44,941 nt of DNA from Verrucomicrobiota bacterium (GTDB taxonomy: Bacteria > Verrucomicrobiota > Verrucomicrobiia > Limisphaerales > JACRJZ01). Below are positions 18,341-28,300 of the stretch, in pieces (position 1 is the first letter of the stretch; every line of letters begins with the position of its first letter). The notes under the pieces are model-generated. The model did no database searches. It was not told the DNA's origin and was given only the letters and a program-made list of their open reading frames with translations. The translations under genes were made by a program, and so were the position numbers. The DNA lies in assembly GCA_016219875.1 (NCBI GenBank), contig JACRJZ010000044.1:1-44941 (forward strand), in the 5' to 3' direction.

Positions 18341-18371
18341 GGAACCACGAAATACACGAAACACACGAAAG
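18341..18371. repeat. Nonamer array (CACGAAAYA)
   Basis: Three units of about 9 bp (CACGAAATA, CACGAAACA, CACGAAAGG) preceded by GGAAC. The same sequence occurs at 20827, 21102, 42742 and, inverted, at 20930, 21203 and 42838. It lies in the 374-bp gap between the divergent DUF3616 and PAP2-GT genes, which otherwise holds only the two repeats listed next. Confidence 0.75.
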
Positions 18372-18472
18372 GAACTCCCAAGAGAATCGCTCGCCGCGCC
18401 GCGCCTGGGTTGGTGCTGCGGCTGGTCCTGCGGGCACAGCCGCGCTCCGTTCCTTGGCCGGCTCTGTTTTCA

Positions 18473-18533
18473 ATCCGCATTCTGCAATCTGCATTCCGCA
18501 ATCAGAGTGAGCCTCGTCACCTCGGCTGCTACG
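18473..18533. repeat. Heptamer array joined to half of the 65-bp palindrome
   Basis: 18473-18505 is a run of 7-bp units (TCCGCAT, TCTGCAA, TCTGCAT, TCCGCAA). It is followed directly by 18507-18533, a diverged right arm of the GTAGCAGCC palindrome ending CGGCTGCTAC. The arm is followed by GAGGTCTTGAAATCGCCTC, the same outer flank seen beside copy 1 at 2750. The left arm is absent. Confidence 0.65.
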
Positions 18534-18633
18534 AGGTCTTGAAATCGCCTCGCAGGCGGGCCGCTTCAGAGTTGGCCCGAAGTCCCCTTGCGCCGCCCTT
18601 CCTTCCCCGCCATGCTGACGCGGCATTTGCGTC

Positions 18634-20811
18634 ATGGCCTGGCTGCAATCAATCGACACCGCGTTGTTCCGCTTCCTGAACCAGTCGCTGGTCAACCCAG
18701 TGTTCGACTGGCTCATGCCGAAGCTGGCCGGGCATTCCATGTTCGTGCCCCTGCTGATCGTGGTGGGGGTGATTCTCCTGTGGCAGGGCGGCCGTCGCGG
18801 ACGAGTATTCGTGCTCTTCCTCGCGGTGGTCGTGATTCTCGGCGACACGTTCGTCTGCAAAACGCTCAAGGAAGCCGTGGGGCGCACCCGGCCGTGCATT
18901 GCGCTCGAAGACGCCCGCGTGTTGATCGGCAAGACGGACAGCGGCGCGATGCCGTCGTCGCACGCCGCCAACTGGTTCGCGGGCGCGATGGTCGCGTTCA
19001 TTTTTTATCGCCGCAGTTGGCGCTTCATGGTGCCGGCGGCGGGCACGGTGGCGTTTTCGCGCGTGTACGACGGCGTGCATTATCCGGGCGACATTCTGGC
19101 CGGCGCGATCCTCGGCGCGGGTTACGCCGCAGCGACCGTCTGGACGGCGGATGCGTTGTGGCGTTGGGCAGGCCGCCGGTGGTGGCCATCGTGGTGGGCG
19201 AAGTTCCCTTCACTCATGTTCCCAGATCAAAACGAAGCCCCCGCGCCCGCCCCGCAGAACGTTGAACTTGGAACCTTGAACTTTGAACTCAACCGGCACT
19301 GGCTCCGCCTCGGCTACGTCCTGATCGCTGCCGTGTTGCTCTTCCGCCTGGGCTACATCGCCAGCGGCAAGATCGACCTGAGCAAAGACGAGGCTTACCA
19401 GTGGCTCTGGTCGAAGCACCTCGCGCTCTCCTACTACAGCAAACCGCCGATGATCGCCTGGACGCAATGGCTCGGCACGCATCTGTGGGGCGACACGGAA
19501 TTGGGCGTGCGGTTCTTCTCACCGGTCGCGGCGGCGCTCATGAGCCTGCTGCTGCTGCGCTTCTTCGCGCGAGAGGTGAATGCGCGGACCGGCTTCCTGC
19601 TCGTGCTGGCGACGGTCGTCACCCCATTGCTGGCGCTCGGCTCCACGCTGATGACCGTTGATCCGCTGCTGGTGCTTTTCTGGATCGCGGCGATGGTGGC
19701 GGGCTGGCGCGCGGCGCAGCCGGACGGCACGACGCAACATTGGCTTTGGGTTGGGCTGTGGACCGGGCTGTCGTTTCTGAGCAAGTACACGGCGCTATTT
19801 CTCTGGCTGAGTTGGGCGTGGTTCTTCCTGTTGTGGCGGCCCGCGCGCGCGCATCTGCGCCGGCCCGGCCCGTGGCTGGCCGTCTTGGTGAACGCCGCCT
19901 GCGCGATCCCGGTGTTCGTCTGGAATGCGCAGCACAGTTGGATCACGGTGTCGCACGTCGCCGAGAACGCGCAGGTGGAGCAAGGCTGGCAGCTCAACCT
20001 CGGCCACTTGCTGGAATTCCTGGCCGTGACCGGCGGGCTGCTCCATCCGTTCTTCTTCCTTGCGGCCGTTTGGGCCGCGGTGGCGTTCTGGAAGAAGATG
20101 CGCGGCCAGGCGCTGCCGCTGTACTTCTTCTGCATGGGCGCGCCGGTTTATGTGATCTACCTGCTGTTCACCCTGCACTCGCGCGTGTTGCCCAACTGGA
20201 TTGCGGCGGCCGTGCTGCCACTGTTCTGTCTCATGGCGGTGTATTGGGAGGGCCGCTGGCAGGCGGGCGCGCGCGCGGTCAAGCGATGGCTGGTGGCCGC
20301 GGTGATCGTCGGGCTGGTGGTCGAAGCGGTGGCGTTCTATCCCGAACTCACGCGCAAGATCGCCGGCTACCGCCTGCCTCCGCGGAAAGACCCCCTGCGC
20401 CGCGTGCAAGGCTGGCGGGTGCTGGCGGACACGGTGGAAGCCGAGCGCCGGAAGCTCGCCGCGGAAGGCAAACCGGCGTTCATCATCTGCGACCACTACG
20501 GGCTGACGGGGCAGATCACGTTTTACTTGCCGGAGGCGCGCGCCGCCCTGAAGACAGCCTTGCCGCTCGTCTATTACCAGACTACGGCCCAGCCGGACAA
20601 CCAGCTCTGGTTCTGGCCGGAGTACCGCTACCGCGAGACACGCCGGGGGCAAAACGCCGTCTATGTGATGGAGAACGACGAACCCCGTCCGCCCGGAGGA
20701 AGCATCACGAAGGAGTTCGAGTCCGTCACCAGCCTCGGTCTGTTCGAGTTGAAGCATCGGGAGCAAGTGACACGGAGCATTGAGATCTTCGTTTGCCGCA
20801 ACCTCCGCTGA
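18634..20811 (+). CDS. PAP2 phosphatase fused to an ArnT/PMT-type (GT83/GT39) glycosyltransferase
   Basis: A 725-residue polytopic membrane protein with two domains. Residues 1-185 are a PAP2 lipid phosphatase with all three motifs: K79-x6-R86-P87, P107-S-S-H110, and S142-R143-x5-H149-x3-D153. Residues about 222-725 are an ArnT/PMT-like glycosyltransferase with the acidic pair in the first loop (LSKDEAYQWLW) and SYYSKPPMIAWTQWLG. PMT/ArnT enzymes use polyprenyl-phosphate sugars and release polyprenyl phosphate; PAP2 enzymes dephosphorylate polyprenyl diphosphates, so the fusion could couple lipid-carrier recycling to sugar transfer (inference). The linker (NVELGTLNFEL) is encoded by a heptamer repeat. 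The last 20 codons are duplicated downstream. Confidence 0.9.
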   Translation: MAWLQSIDTALFRFLNQSLVNPVFDWLMPKLAGHSMFVPLLIVVGVILLWQGGRRGRVFVLFLAVVVILGDTFVCKTLKEAVGRTRPCIALEDARVLIGKTDSGAMPSSHAANWFAGAMVAFIFYRRSWRFMVPAAGTVAFSRVYDGVHYPGDILAGAILGAGYAAATVWTADALWRWAGRRWWPSWWAKFPSLMFPDQNEAPAPAPQNVELGTLNFELNRHWLRLGYVLIAAVLLFRLGYIASGKIDLSKDEAYQWLWSKHLALSYYSKPPMIAWTQWLGTHLWGDTELGVRFFSPVAAALMSLLLLRFFAREVNARTGFLLVLATVVTPLLALGSTLMTVDPLLVLFWIAAMVAGWRAAQPDGTTQHWLWVGLWTGLSFLSKYTALFLWLSWAWFFLLWRPARAHLRRPGPWLAVLVNAACAIPVFVWNAQHSWITVSHVAENAQVEQGWQLNLGHLLEFLAVTGGLLHPFFFLAAVWAAVAFWKKMRGQALPLYFFCMGAPVYVIYLLFTLHSRVLPNWIAAAVLPLFCLMAVYWEGRWQAGARAVKRWLVAAVIVGLVVEAVAFYPELTRKIAGYRLPPRKDPLRRVQGWRVLADTVEAERRKLAAEGKPAFIICDHYGLTGQITFYLPEARAALKTALPLVYYQTTAQPDNQLWFWPEYRYRETRRGQNAVYVMENDEPRPPGGSITKEFESVTSLGLFELKHREQVTRSIEIFVCRNLR
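19261..19290. repeat. Heptamer array (TTGAACT) at the domain junction of the fusion gene
   Basis: Four degenerate 7-bp units (TTGAACT, TGGAACC, TTGAACT, TTGAACT) fall exactly between the PAP2 and glycosyltransferase domains and encode VELGTLNFEL. Arrays of this type are otherwise intergenic here, which suggests the two domains were once separate neighbouring genes. Confidence 0.7.
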
Positions 20812-21299
20812 CCCGTTTTCTGAAATGGAAACCACGAAACACACGAAATACACGAAAGAAACCAGCTTTCTCGACCTATTGATCTGCGCCAGACCCGCGG
20901 TGGCTGCTGGAACCGGGGTTGTTTTTGCTTTCGTGTGTTTCGTGTCTTTCGCGGTTCATCCATTTTGGCGTTTAGGCTGAGATGCCCCTCGCGCTACGCC
21001 AAACGATCTTCGCGGTTCGCGAGTTGAAGCAACGCGAGCAAGTGACACGGAGCATTGAGATCTTCGTTTGCCGCAACCTCCGCTGACCCGTTTTCTGAAA
21101 TGGAAACCACGAAACACACGAAATACACAAAAGGAACCAGCTTTCTCGACCTATCGATCTGCGCCAGGCCCGCGGTGGCTGCTGGACCCGGGGTCGTTTT
21201 TGCTTTCGTGTGTTTCGTGTGTTTCGTGGTTCATCCATTTTGGCGTTCAGGCTGAGATGCCCCTCGCGCTACGCAAAACGATCTTCGCGGTTCGCGAGT
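20745..21299 (+). repeat. 275-bp tandem duplication spanning the PAP2-GT 3' end and ogg 5' end
   Basis: Two direct copies (20745-21019 and 21020-21294) each run from the last codons of the PAP2-GT gene to the first codons of ogg. The sequence CGAGT is present at both ends and at the junction (20745, 21020, 21295), so the duplication probably arose at a 5-bp microhomology. Each copy carries an inverted pair of CACGAAACA arrays (20827/20930 and 21102/21203). The copies differ at several positions, so the event is not very recent. Confidence 0.9.
20982..21086 (+). other. Chimeric 34-codon ORF made by the tandem duplication
   Basis: The first 14 codons of a diverged ogg copy (MPLALRQTIFAVRE) are fused in frame to the last 20 codons of the PAP2-GT gene (LKQREQVTRSIEIFVCRNLR). 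It has the same upstream sequence as ogg, so it may be translated, but selection for function is not shown. Confidence 0.5.
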
Positions 21300-22144
21300 A
21301 CGACTTGGCCGCCACGCTGACCAGCGGACAAGCCTTCCGCTGGACGCCCCGGGCCGGCGCGTGGGAGGGCGTGATCGGCTCGCGCTGGGTGAGGCTTCGG
21401 CAGGTGGAGGGCGGCATTCAAGCCGAGACGCCGCTGGTTGATGCCGCCGATCCCGACGACTGGCGCTGGCTCACGCGCTACCTTCAAACCGAAGTTGATC
21501 TGGAGCATGTCCTGGCGAGCTTTCCCGACGACGAGCCGATGCGCGCGGCGGTGGCGGCCTGCCGGGGTCTGCGTTTGTTGCGGCAGGAACCGTGGGAGTG
21601 TCTCGCCTCCTTCATCCTCTCGTCCACGAAACAGATCGTGCAAATCCAGCAGATCGTCTCGGCGCTCTGTGCGCGCTATGGCGAGCCGATGGCCGTGCCG
21701 CTGGGGCCAGCGCCGGCCTATGCTTTTCCCTCCGCGGCGCGACTGGCCGCTTGCGCCGAAACGGAATTGCGCGAGTGCAAGATGGGCTTCCGTGCGCCGC
21801 ACTTGCTTCAGGCCGCGCGCCGAGTGGCGGACGGCGAAGTCGATCTGAAAGAACTGCGTGAGTGGTCCGCGGACGACGCGCGTCGCGAACTGCTCCGGCT
21901 GCGAGGCGTCGGCCCCAAGATTGCGGACTGCGTTCTGCTGTTTGCCTACGGGTTTCAGTCGGCCTTTCCGGTGGACGTGTGGGTAAGGAAGGCGCTGGTG
22001 CGGCTCTATTTTTCCAAGCGCCGGCCCACGCCGCGGCGGTTGCACGAGTTCGCCACCACACACTTCGGCCCCCACGCCGGCTATGCGCAGCAATACCTGT
22101 TTCATTACATCCGCCAGGCCGCGCGGCCATGGGCCTCGGCGTAG
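21257..22144 (+). CDS. ogg: 8-oxoguanine DNA glycosylase (OGG1 family)
   Basis: A 295-residue helix-hairpin-helix-GPD glycosylase/AP lyase. The hairpin and catalytic lysine are in LRGVGPKIADC (K221, equivalent to K249 of human OGG1), and the catalytic aspartate is D240 in FPVDVWVRKAL. The N-terminal beta-domain begins LAATLTSGQAFRW, where S-G-Q-x-F-R-W is family-typical, and SFILSSTKQIVQI matches the SSNNNIARI segment with substitutions. It removes oxidised guanine. The ATG at 21257 is used; the upstream in-frame reading crosses the repeat. The TAG stop lies in the GTAG foot of the palindrome at 22141. Confidence 0.92.
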   Translation: MPLALRKTIFAVREYDLAATLTSGQAFRWTPRAGAWEGVIGSRWVRLRQVEGGIQAETPLVDAADPDDWRWLTRYLQTEVDLEHVLASFPDDEPMRAAVAACRGLRLLRQEPWECLASFILSSTKQIVQIQQIVSALCARYGEPMAVPLGPAPAYAFPSAARLAACAETELRECKMGFRAPHLLQAARRVADGEVDLKELREWSADDARRELLRLRGVGPKIADCVLLFAYGFQSAFPVDVWVRKALVRLYFSKRRPTPRRLHEFATTHFGPHAGYAQQYLFHYIRQAARPWASA

Positions 22145-22214
22145 CGGCGTCTCGGCCGAGCGCCGCTGTCTCCAGCACGTGTAGAATGGCGGCGCTCTGC
22201 CGAGACGCCGCTAC
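22141..22214. repeat. GTAGCGGCG-type palindrome overlapping the ogg stop codon
   Basis: Inverted 26-bp arms (22141-22166 and 22189-22214) differ at one position and enclose a 22-nt centre. The first four bases GTAG include the ogg TAG. Confidence 0.85.
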
Positions 22215-22226
22215 GGGGACAAGGTT

Positions 22227-22295
22227 CGTGAGGAGGCTCCGTGCTTTTGACTGACCACTGACCTCTGAATGGAGCCTCCTCACGTTGGCTGCTAC
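22227..22295. repeat. Degenerate copy of the 65-bp GTAG palindrome
   Basis: The right arm 22271-22295 is nearly intact (GAGCCTCCTCACGTTGGCTG, then CTAC). The left arm is shortened to CGTGAGGAGGCTCC and the centre is replaced by about 30 bp of unrelated sequence. It lies 12 bp after the preceding palindrome, in the gap before hypD. Confidence 0.7.
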
Positions 22296-22409
22296 GAAGC
22301 AGGGGCTTTTGAATCTGCCCTGCGTGAGCCGCCCGCGCTGATTTTCCGGGTTGCCGCTGCCGGAGAATCGGGGTACAGGAACAAGGCGTTGCCACGGCGG
22401 CGCCGACGC

Positions 22410-23501
22410 ATGAAGTTCATCGACGAATACCGGGACGCGGAACAGGCGAGCCACTATGCCCGTGCTTTGGCGCGGCTGGTGACGCGGCCCTGGACCGTCA
22501 TGGAGGTGTGCGGCGGCCAGACCCATGCCATCGTCAAGTTCGGCATCGACGAGTTGCTGCCCAAGGCCGTCACGCTCGTTCACGGCCCCGGCTGCCCGGT
22601 TTGCGTCACGCCACTGGAGATCATCGACAAGGCCATCGAGATCGCGGCGCGGCCCGGCGTGATGTTCTGCTCCTTCGGCGACATGCTCCGCGTGCCCGGC
22701 TCGAAATGCGACCTCTTCACCGTGAAGTCCGCTGGCGGCGACGTGCGCATCGTGTATTCGCCCACCGACGCGGTGAAGCTGGCGCAGGAGCATCCCGACC
22801 AGCAGGTCGTGTTCTTCGGAGTTGGTTTTGAAACGACCGCCCCGCCGAACGCGATGGCCGTCTTCCAGGCGCACCGGCTCGGCTTGAAGAATTTCTCCAT
22901 GCTCGTCTCGCACGTGCTGGTGCCGCCGGCGATGGAGGCGATCCTGTCGTCGCCCACCAATCGCGTCCAAGGTTTCCTCGCTGCCGGCCACGTCTGCACC
23001 GTGATGGGTTACGAGGAATACGAACCGCTGGCGCGCCGGCATCGCGTGCCCATTGTGGTGACGGGCTTTGAACCGGTGGACATCCTGCAAGGCGTCTTCA
23101 TGGTGTTGCAGCAACTTGAATCCGGCCGGGCCGAGGTGGAGAACCAATACGCCCGCTCCGTCCGGCGCGAAGGCAACCTTCCCGCGCGGCAAATCCTGCG
23201 CGAAGTTTTCGAGATCGTCCCGCGCAAGTGGCGCGGCATCGGCGAAATCCCGCAGAGCGGGCTGGGGCTGCGCCCGCCTTACGACGCCTACGACGCCGAA
23301 AAGCGCTTCGGTGTGGCGGACTACCGGACGGAGGAATCCACCGAGTGCATCAGCGGGCTGATCCTCCAAGGCGTGAAGAAGCCGCACGAGTGTTCGGCCT
23401 TCGGCACCCGTTGCACACCGGAGCATCCGCTGGGCGCAACGATGGTGTCGAGCGAAGGCGCGTGCGCGGCTTACTACCGGTATCGGAGACGCCCGGCGTG
23501 A
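22410..23501 (+). CDS. hypD: [NiFe] hydrogenase maturation protein HypD
   Basis: A 363-residue protein from the ATG at 22410 ([11 protein letters not shown]); a longer reading would translate the upstream palindrome. Conserved HypD cysteines are in place: [22 protein letters not shown], the [10 protein letters not shown] loop, and the C-terminal iron-sulfur ligands in [18 protein letters not shown] with [12 protein letters not shown]. HypD carries a [4Fe-4S] cluster and, with HypC and HypE, builds the Fe(CN)2CO centre of [NiFe] hydrogenases in the cytoplasm. HypE follows after 175 bp; hypC, often next to hypD, is not present in this window. Confidence 0.97.
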   Translation: MKFIDEYRDAEQASHYARALARLVTRPWTVMEVCGGQTHAIVKFGIDELLPKAVTLVHGPGCPVCVTPLEIIDKAIEIAARPGVMFCSFGDMLRVPGSKCDLFTVKSAGGDVRIVYSPTDAVKLAQEHPDQQVVFFGVGFETTAPPNAMAVFQAHRLGLKNFSMLVSHVLVPPAMEAILSSPTNRVQGFLAAGHVCTVMGYEEYEPLARRHRVPIVVTGFEPVDILQGVFMVLQQLESGRAEVENQYARSVRREGNLPARQILREVFEIVPRKWRGIGEIPQSGLGLRPPYDAYDAEKRFGVADYRTEESTECISGLILQGVKKPHECSAFGTRCTPEHPLGATMVSSEGACAAYYRYRRRPA

Positions 23502-23534
23502 AACTCGAAACTCGAGAGCCAAATGCAAAACCCC

Positions 23535-23599
23535 GTGGCAGCCGACGTGAGGAGGCTCAAACTTCAATGAAAACAGAGCCTCCTCACGTCGGCTGCTAC
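23535..23599. repeat. 65-bp GTAG palindrome, inverted copy between hypD and hypE
   Basis: Arms 23535-23558 and 23576-23599 with one mismatch (GTGG for GTAG at the left end). The 17-nt loop is the reverse complement of the loop at 38556 with one change, so this copy is inserted in the opposite orientation. Outer flanks (CTTTCAAAACC and GGGGTTTTGCAT on the - strand) match those of the other copies. Confidence 0.9.
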
Positions 23600-23623
23600 G
23601 GTTTTGAAAGAAGCTCGGGTTTG

Positions 23624-23658
23624 TTTCGGATTTCGGATTTCGAGTTTCGGATTTCAAC
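23624..23658. repeat. Heptamer array (TTTCGGA)
   Basis: Five 7-bp units (TTTCGGA, TTTCGGA, TTTCGAG, TTTCGGA, TTTCAAC) end 18 bp before the hypE ATG. Same unit as the array inside the GH116 gene. Confidence 0.75.
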
Positions 23659-23676
23659 CGCTCTTCCCTATTCTTC

Positions 23677-24726
23677 ATGCCCACCGACTTCAACCTGAGC
23701 TGCCCCATCCCGATCCAGGATTATCCGTCCATCCAGCTTGCCCACGGCGGCGGCGGGAAGCTGATGCAGCAACTCATCGACAAGCTGATTGCGCCGGCCT
23801 TCAAGAACCCGCTCCTCGACCAGAAGCACGATGGCGCAGTCATCGACCTCGGTGCGCACCGCATCGCGTTCACCACCGACTCGTATGTTGTTCATCCGTT
23901 GTTCTTCCCTGGCGGCGACATCGGGGCGCTGGCCGTGAACGGCACGGTAAACGACCTCGCCATGTGCGGCGCGCGGGCGCGCTGGCTGAGCTGCGGCCTC
24001 ATCATCGAAGAAGGGCTGCCCATGGACACGCTCTGGCGCGTCGTTCAGTCGATGCAGAAAGCTGTGGCCATCGCGGGAGTGCAGCTCGTGACGGGCGACA
24101 CCAAAGTCGTGGACCGCGGCCGCGGGCACGGCCTGTTCATTAACACGGCCGGCATCGGCGTGGTGGAGCACCCGATCACCATTGCGCCGGGGCGCGTCCG
24201 GCCCGGAGACGCCGTGCTGATCAGCGGCGACGTGGGCCGGCACGGCATGGCCATCATGTCGGTGCGTGAAGGGCTGCAATTTGAGGCCGCCATCGAGAGT
24301 GACTGCGCGCCGCTGGTCGCGCCGGTCATGGCTCTGCTGGAAGCGGGCGTGGAGGTCCATTGTCTCCGCGATCTCACTCGCGGCGGCCTGGTGTCAGCCT
24401 TGAACGAAATCGCCGACGTCGCCCGCGTGCAAGTGAGCGTGGAGGAAAACGCCATCCCAGTGGAAGAACCGGTGCGCGGCGCGTGTGAAATCCTGGGGTT
24501 CGATCCGCTCTACGTGGCCAACGAAGGCCGCTTCGTGGCGTTCGTCGCCGCGGGTGACGCGGAACGGGCGCTGGCACTTCTCCGCGCCCAGCCCGGCGGC
24601 GAGAACGCGGCGCGCATCGGTTCGGCCACGGCAGCGTCCACCGGGCTGGTCACGATGAAGAGCCGCATTGGCGCCAGCCGAATCCTCGACGTATTGAGCG
24701 GCGAGCAATTGCCCCGGATTTGTTGA
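23677..24726 (+). CDS. hypE: [NiFe] hydrogenase maturation protein HypE
   Basis: A 349-residue PurM-type ATPase. It has the N-terminal glycine-rich signature [54 protein letters not shown], and the obligatory C-terminal PRIC, whose last Cys is carbamoylated by HypF and dehydrated to thiocyanate for cyanide transfer. Length is typical. It works with HypD in cyanide delivery to iron. The start follows a heptamer array and has no evident Shine-Dalgarno sequence. Confidence 0.97.
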   Translation: MPTDFNLSCPIPIQDYPSIQLAHGGGGKLMQQLIDKLIAPAFKNPLLDQKHDGAVIDLGAHRIAFTTDSYVVHPLFFPGGDIGALAVNGTVNDLAMCGARARWLSCGLIIEEGLPMDTLWRVVQSMQKAVAIAGVQLVTGDTKVVDRGRGHGLFINTAGIGVVEHPITIAPGRVRPGDAVLISGDVGRHGMAIMSVREGLQFEAAIESDCAPLVAPVMALLEAGVEVHCLRDLTRGGLVSALNEIADVARVQVSVEENAIPVEEPVRGACEILGFDPLYVANEGRFVAFVAAGDAERALALLRAQPGGENAARIGSATAASTGLVTMKSRIGASRILDVLSGEQLPRIC

Positions 24727-24766
24727 CGGGGAAGGGCGGCGTGAGGTCCGCCTGCGGCTGCAACGA

Positions 24767-24948
24767 TTCAACCTAAACGGAGCCGTTGCCCTTAACGCAA
24801 AGGCGCAAAGCCGCAAAGGCGCAGAGGCTTTGAGAACCAGCAGATTTCACCCAAGAAGTGACCACTCCTTCCCTCCACCGAAAGTGCCCTTTCCCTCTGG
24901 GTCTCTGCGTCTCTGCGCCTTTGCGTCAACGGCTCCGTCTAGGTTCAA
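24767..24948. repeat. 182-bp MITE-like element with terminal inverted repeats and octamer arrays
   Basis: Terminal inverted repeats of 21 bp (24767-24787 and 24928-24948; 19 of 21 match; TTCAACCTAAACGGAGCCGTT). Just inside each end is an octamer array, GCAAAGGC-type at 24798-24826 and its complement (TCTCTGCG, CCTTTGCG) at 24902-24926. The centre is unrelated and non-coding. No transposase is encoded. Confidence 0.75.
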
Positions 24949-25323
24949 CACCGCGCGTTCCGTAGTCACCGCGGAGACGCGGGCGAAAACGGCTATTGAC
25001 CAAACTCATTCTCCTTTCGGGAAGCCCTGCAAGTGTTCTCTTGTCAAGCGGAGGGGCCGCCCCGATTGTCCCGCGTCACGCCACCGGCTCCTGAAAGAGT
25101 TCGCGTGGGGTCATGACGAAGTGCCGCGCACGACCAGCAAAGGTTTGGGCGCGCCCGCGGAACCGCCAGCGGTCTTCCGCCTCGGGCGCGCGCACTGTGT
25201 TTCGCGGCAGCGATCGGACTTTGGCCGGGCCTCAAAAAGCGCAACAGCTTCCTGGGGCTTGTGCCGATAACGAGTACTGTGACCAACCGCCCGGCGGTGG
25301 CGTCTAGTTTGAGCAGTGAAACA
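24949..25323. other. Non-coding stretch upstream of the giant gene
   Basis: About 375 bp between the MITE-like element and the giant gene. I see no plausible gene, RNA gene or palindrome, and no convincing promoter. Confidence 0.5.
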
Positions 25324-28300
25324 ATGCGTATGAAGCGACTGATCGGTCTCCTGAGTGTCCTCAACTTTGCCTTCCTGACCCCCTTCACCTCCCCGGCCCA
25401 AGCGCCCGCCAACGACAACTTCGCTGACGCTTGGCTGATCGCGGGCCACGCCGTTGCCACCAACGGCAACAGCGGGACCACGACCACGACCTATGCTACC
25501 AAGGAAACGGGCGAGCCGAATCACGGTGGCTTCGTGGGCGGACGCTCGGTCTGGTACCAATGGCTGGCCCCGACCGGTGGTGTGACCTGCATCGACACCC
25601 TGGGCAGCGGCTTCAACACGATGCTGGGGGTCTATACCGGCAGCGTAGTGTCGGCGTTGGGCTTGGTGGTGTCGAACGACAACATTTCCGGCGTCCTGAT
25701 CTCCAGCCGGGTCTATTTCATGGCGGAACAGGGAACGCTGTACCGGGTCGCGGTGGATGGCCGGAACAACAGTGGTGGCCAAGCCCGATCGGGGCCGTAC
25801 AACCTCAACCTGCAGATGCTGCCGTTCGCCTACATTACTACGCCCGCTAAATCAACGACTGTCTATGCCGGTACGAATCTCTACATACGGGCGGAGGCCA
25901 GTTCGCCCAACGGGGCCGTCACCAACGTGGCGTTCTATCGCAACAGCATCCTGTTCCATAACACCACCGCCTCCCCGTACGAGATCACCTACACCAACCT
26001 CCCCGCGGGCACGAATGTGTTTTATGTCGTAGCCAGGGACATCGCCAGCCAGGTGTGGACCTCGGCGGTGGCGAACGTCATCGCCCTCATCCCCGGCGTG
26101 GCCATCACTTTCCCTGCCAACGGCGCATCCTTCTTCGGCACCGCGCCCATTCCCATCACGGCCAGCGCCGTCTCCAGCAGCACCACCTCGGTGGCGAAGG
26201 TGGAGTTCTTCAACCACGGCGGCAAGATCGGCGAGGATACGGCCAGCCCGTATGGATTGTTTTGGAACACCGCCGTCCCAGGGAGCAACCGCCTCAGCGC
26301 GGTCATGACCGACACCACCGGACTCCTGGTCACCTCCGCCCCGGTCAACATCACCGTCACCGGCCAAAGCCTCGTGTTGACCGGCTCGGTTTGGAAGTAC
26401 CTCGACAATGGCAGCGACCAAGGCACGGCGTGGGCCGCTCCGGGCTTCGACGACAGCGGATGGGCGGCCGGGCCGGCGGAACTCGGCTACGGCGACGGCG
26501 TGGATGGCCGGCCGGAAGCAACGACCAACAGTTTCGGGCCGGACTCCGCCAACAAGTACATCACCACCTACTACCGCCGCGCGTTCGTGGCCACCAACAT
26601 CGCGGCCTGCACGAACCTCGTGCTGCGGGTGCTGCGCGATGACGGCGCCGTGGTGCATTTGAACGGCGTTGAAGCCGCCCGGTTCAATGTCGCGGCCGGA
26701 ACGGTGAATTACCTGACCCTGGTTAACAACGCCACCGACGACGGCGCCCTGTTCTTCCCCACCAACATTAATCCGACCCTGCTGGTCGAAGGCACCAACG
26801 TCTTGGCCGTGGAGGTCCACCAAAGCACCCTCAACAGTTCCGACCTCAGCTTCGATCTCGAACTGGTGGCCCTCATCGACCCCGCTTACACCATCCGGCC
26901 CTTCGTCACCTTGACCGCGCCCGCCAACGGCGCGGCCGTCGTCGCTCCTCACAACCTTTTCCTGAGCGCCACGGCCTCTTCCACCAACAGCACGGTGGCT
27001 TCAGTAGAGTTCTTCTCCAACGGCGCCCTCGTCGGCACGGTGACGACGCCTCCGTACGATCTCACTTTGAGCAATGTCTCCGCCGGCACCTACTCGGTGA
27101 AAGCCGTCGTGACCGATGGCCTGGGCGTGACCAACACGTCCGCCACCGCCACCGTCACGGTCTGGGGCGCGACCGGCAGCCGCGCGGTGGCGTTCTTCGA
27201 TTACGGCCGCGGCGCCGGCACCGGCCCGAATGTGCTTTCCTTCGACGTGAACAACGCCGCCGGTCCACTGACCAACCGCGCGACCGGCGAGACGCTGGCA
27301 GAGTCGCTGACCCTGACGACCGTCGGCAGCCCGACTGGCGGCAATGTCGTTGAAGCCCTGCCCGCCGGCACGCCCGCGTACGACGTGTTCAACGGCCACT
27401 GCGACCTGAGCGGCATCTGCGCCGCCTACATGAACACGCCGGGCCAGTCGTGCTCGATCCTTTTGAACAACCTCAATCCGCTATTCCGCTACCGCCTCGT
27501 CGGCACGGTGAACCGCAACAACGCCGCCTACACCAACCGCATCACGCGCGTGGAATTGTTGGGCGCGGACGCGCTGGTTCCCGCGCACACCGCGGGCGTC
27601 GTCGCGAGCGGCTTGGCCGTCAACCAGGCCGACTTGATTTGCTACAACCCTACCGGCGAATACGTGGCTTGGACGGACATCGCTCCGGGAGCGGATGGCA
27701 CGATTGAATTGAGAAGTTCCATGGCCACCACCAACGTGGCCTACGCCCTCAGCGCCCTGCGCGTGGAAGCCTTCGCTCCCGTCCCGCAAATCGCCCTCAC
27801 TGCGCCCACCAATGGCGCCGTGTTCCAAGCGCCCACCAACGTTGCGCTCAGCGCGACAGCCAGCGGTTTCGGCGGCGTCACCAACGTGCAGTTCTTCGGC
27901 GGCGCCAGCTTGCTGGGCCAGGATGCCACCGCGCCGTTCAGCTTTACGTGGACGGACGCACCGGTGGGCGTGCATCCGCTGACGGCCGTGGCCTTTGACT
28001 CCCTCGGCGGACGCGGCACGTCGAGCGTGGTCAGCATCACCGTCAACCCTCCGCCCACCAACTCGACAGCGCCTTTTGTTCTCAGCCAGGTTCCAGTGGC
28101 CGGGGCGACCGTTCCCAACACCCTCACCTCAATCCAGGTCACGTTCAGCGAATCCGTCACCGGCGTGACGTCAGGCGACCTCCTCGTGAACAGCGCGCCG
28201 GCGTTGGGCGTGAGTGGCTCCAACGCGACCTACACTTTCACCGTCGCCTCGCCGCCGTACGGCCCCGTGCAGGTGACCTGGGCTGCAAGCCACGGCATCG

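Noticed and set aside
20780..21255. Small frames within the tandem duplication (translations of CACGAAACA arrays)
   Set aside because: They only reflect the repeat sequence; the one exception kept is the chimeric ORF, because both ends derive from real genes.
22269..22409. Upstream extension of hypD and similar short frames reading MEPPHVGCY or [11 protein letters not shown]
   Set aside because: These peptides are translations of the 65-bp palindrome arm and recur at each copy; they are not genes.
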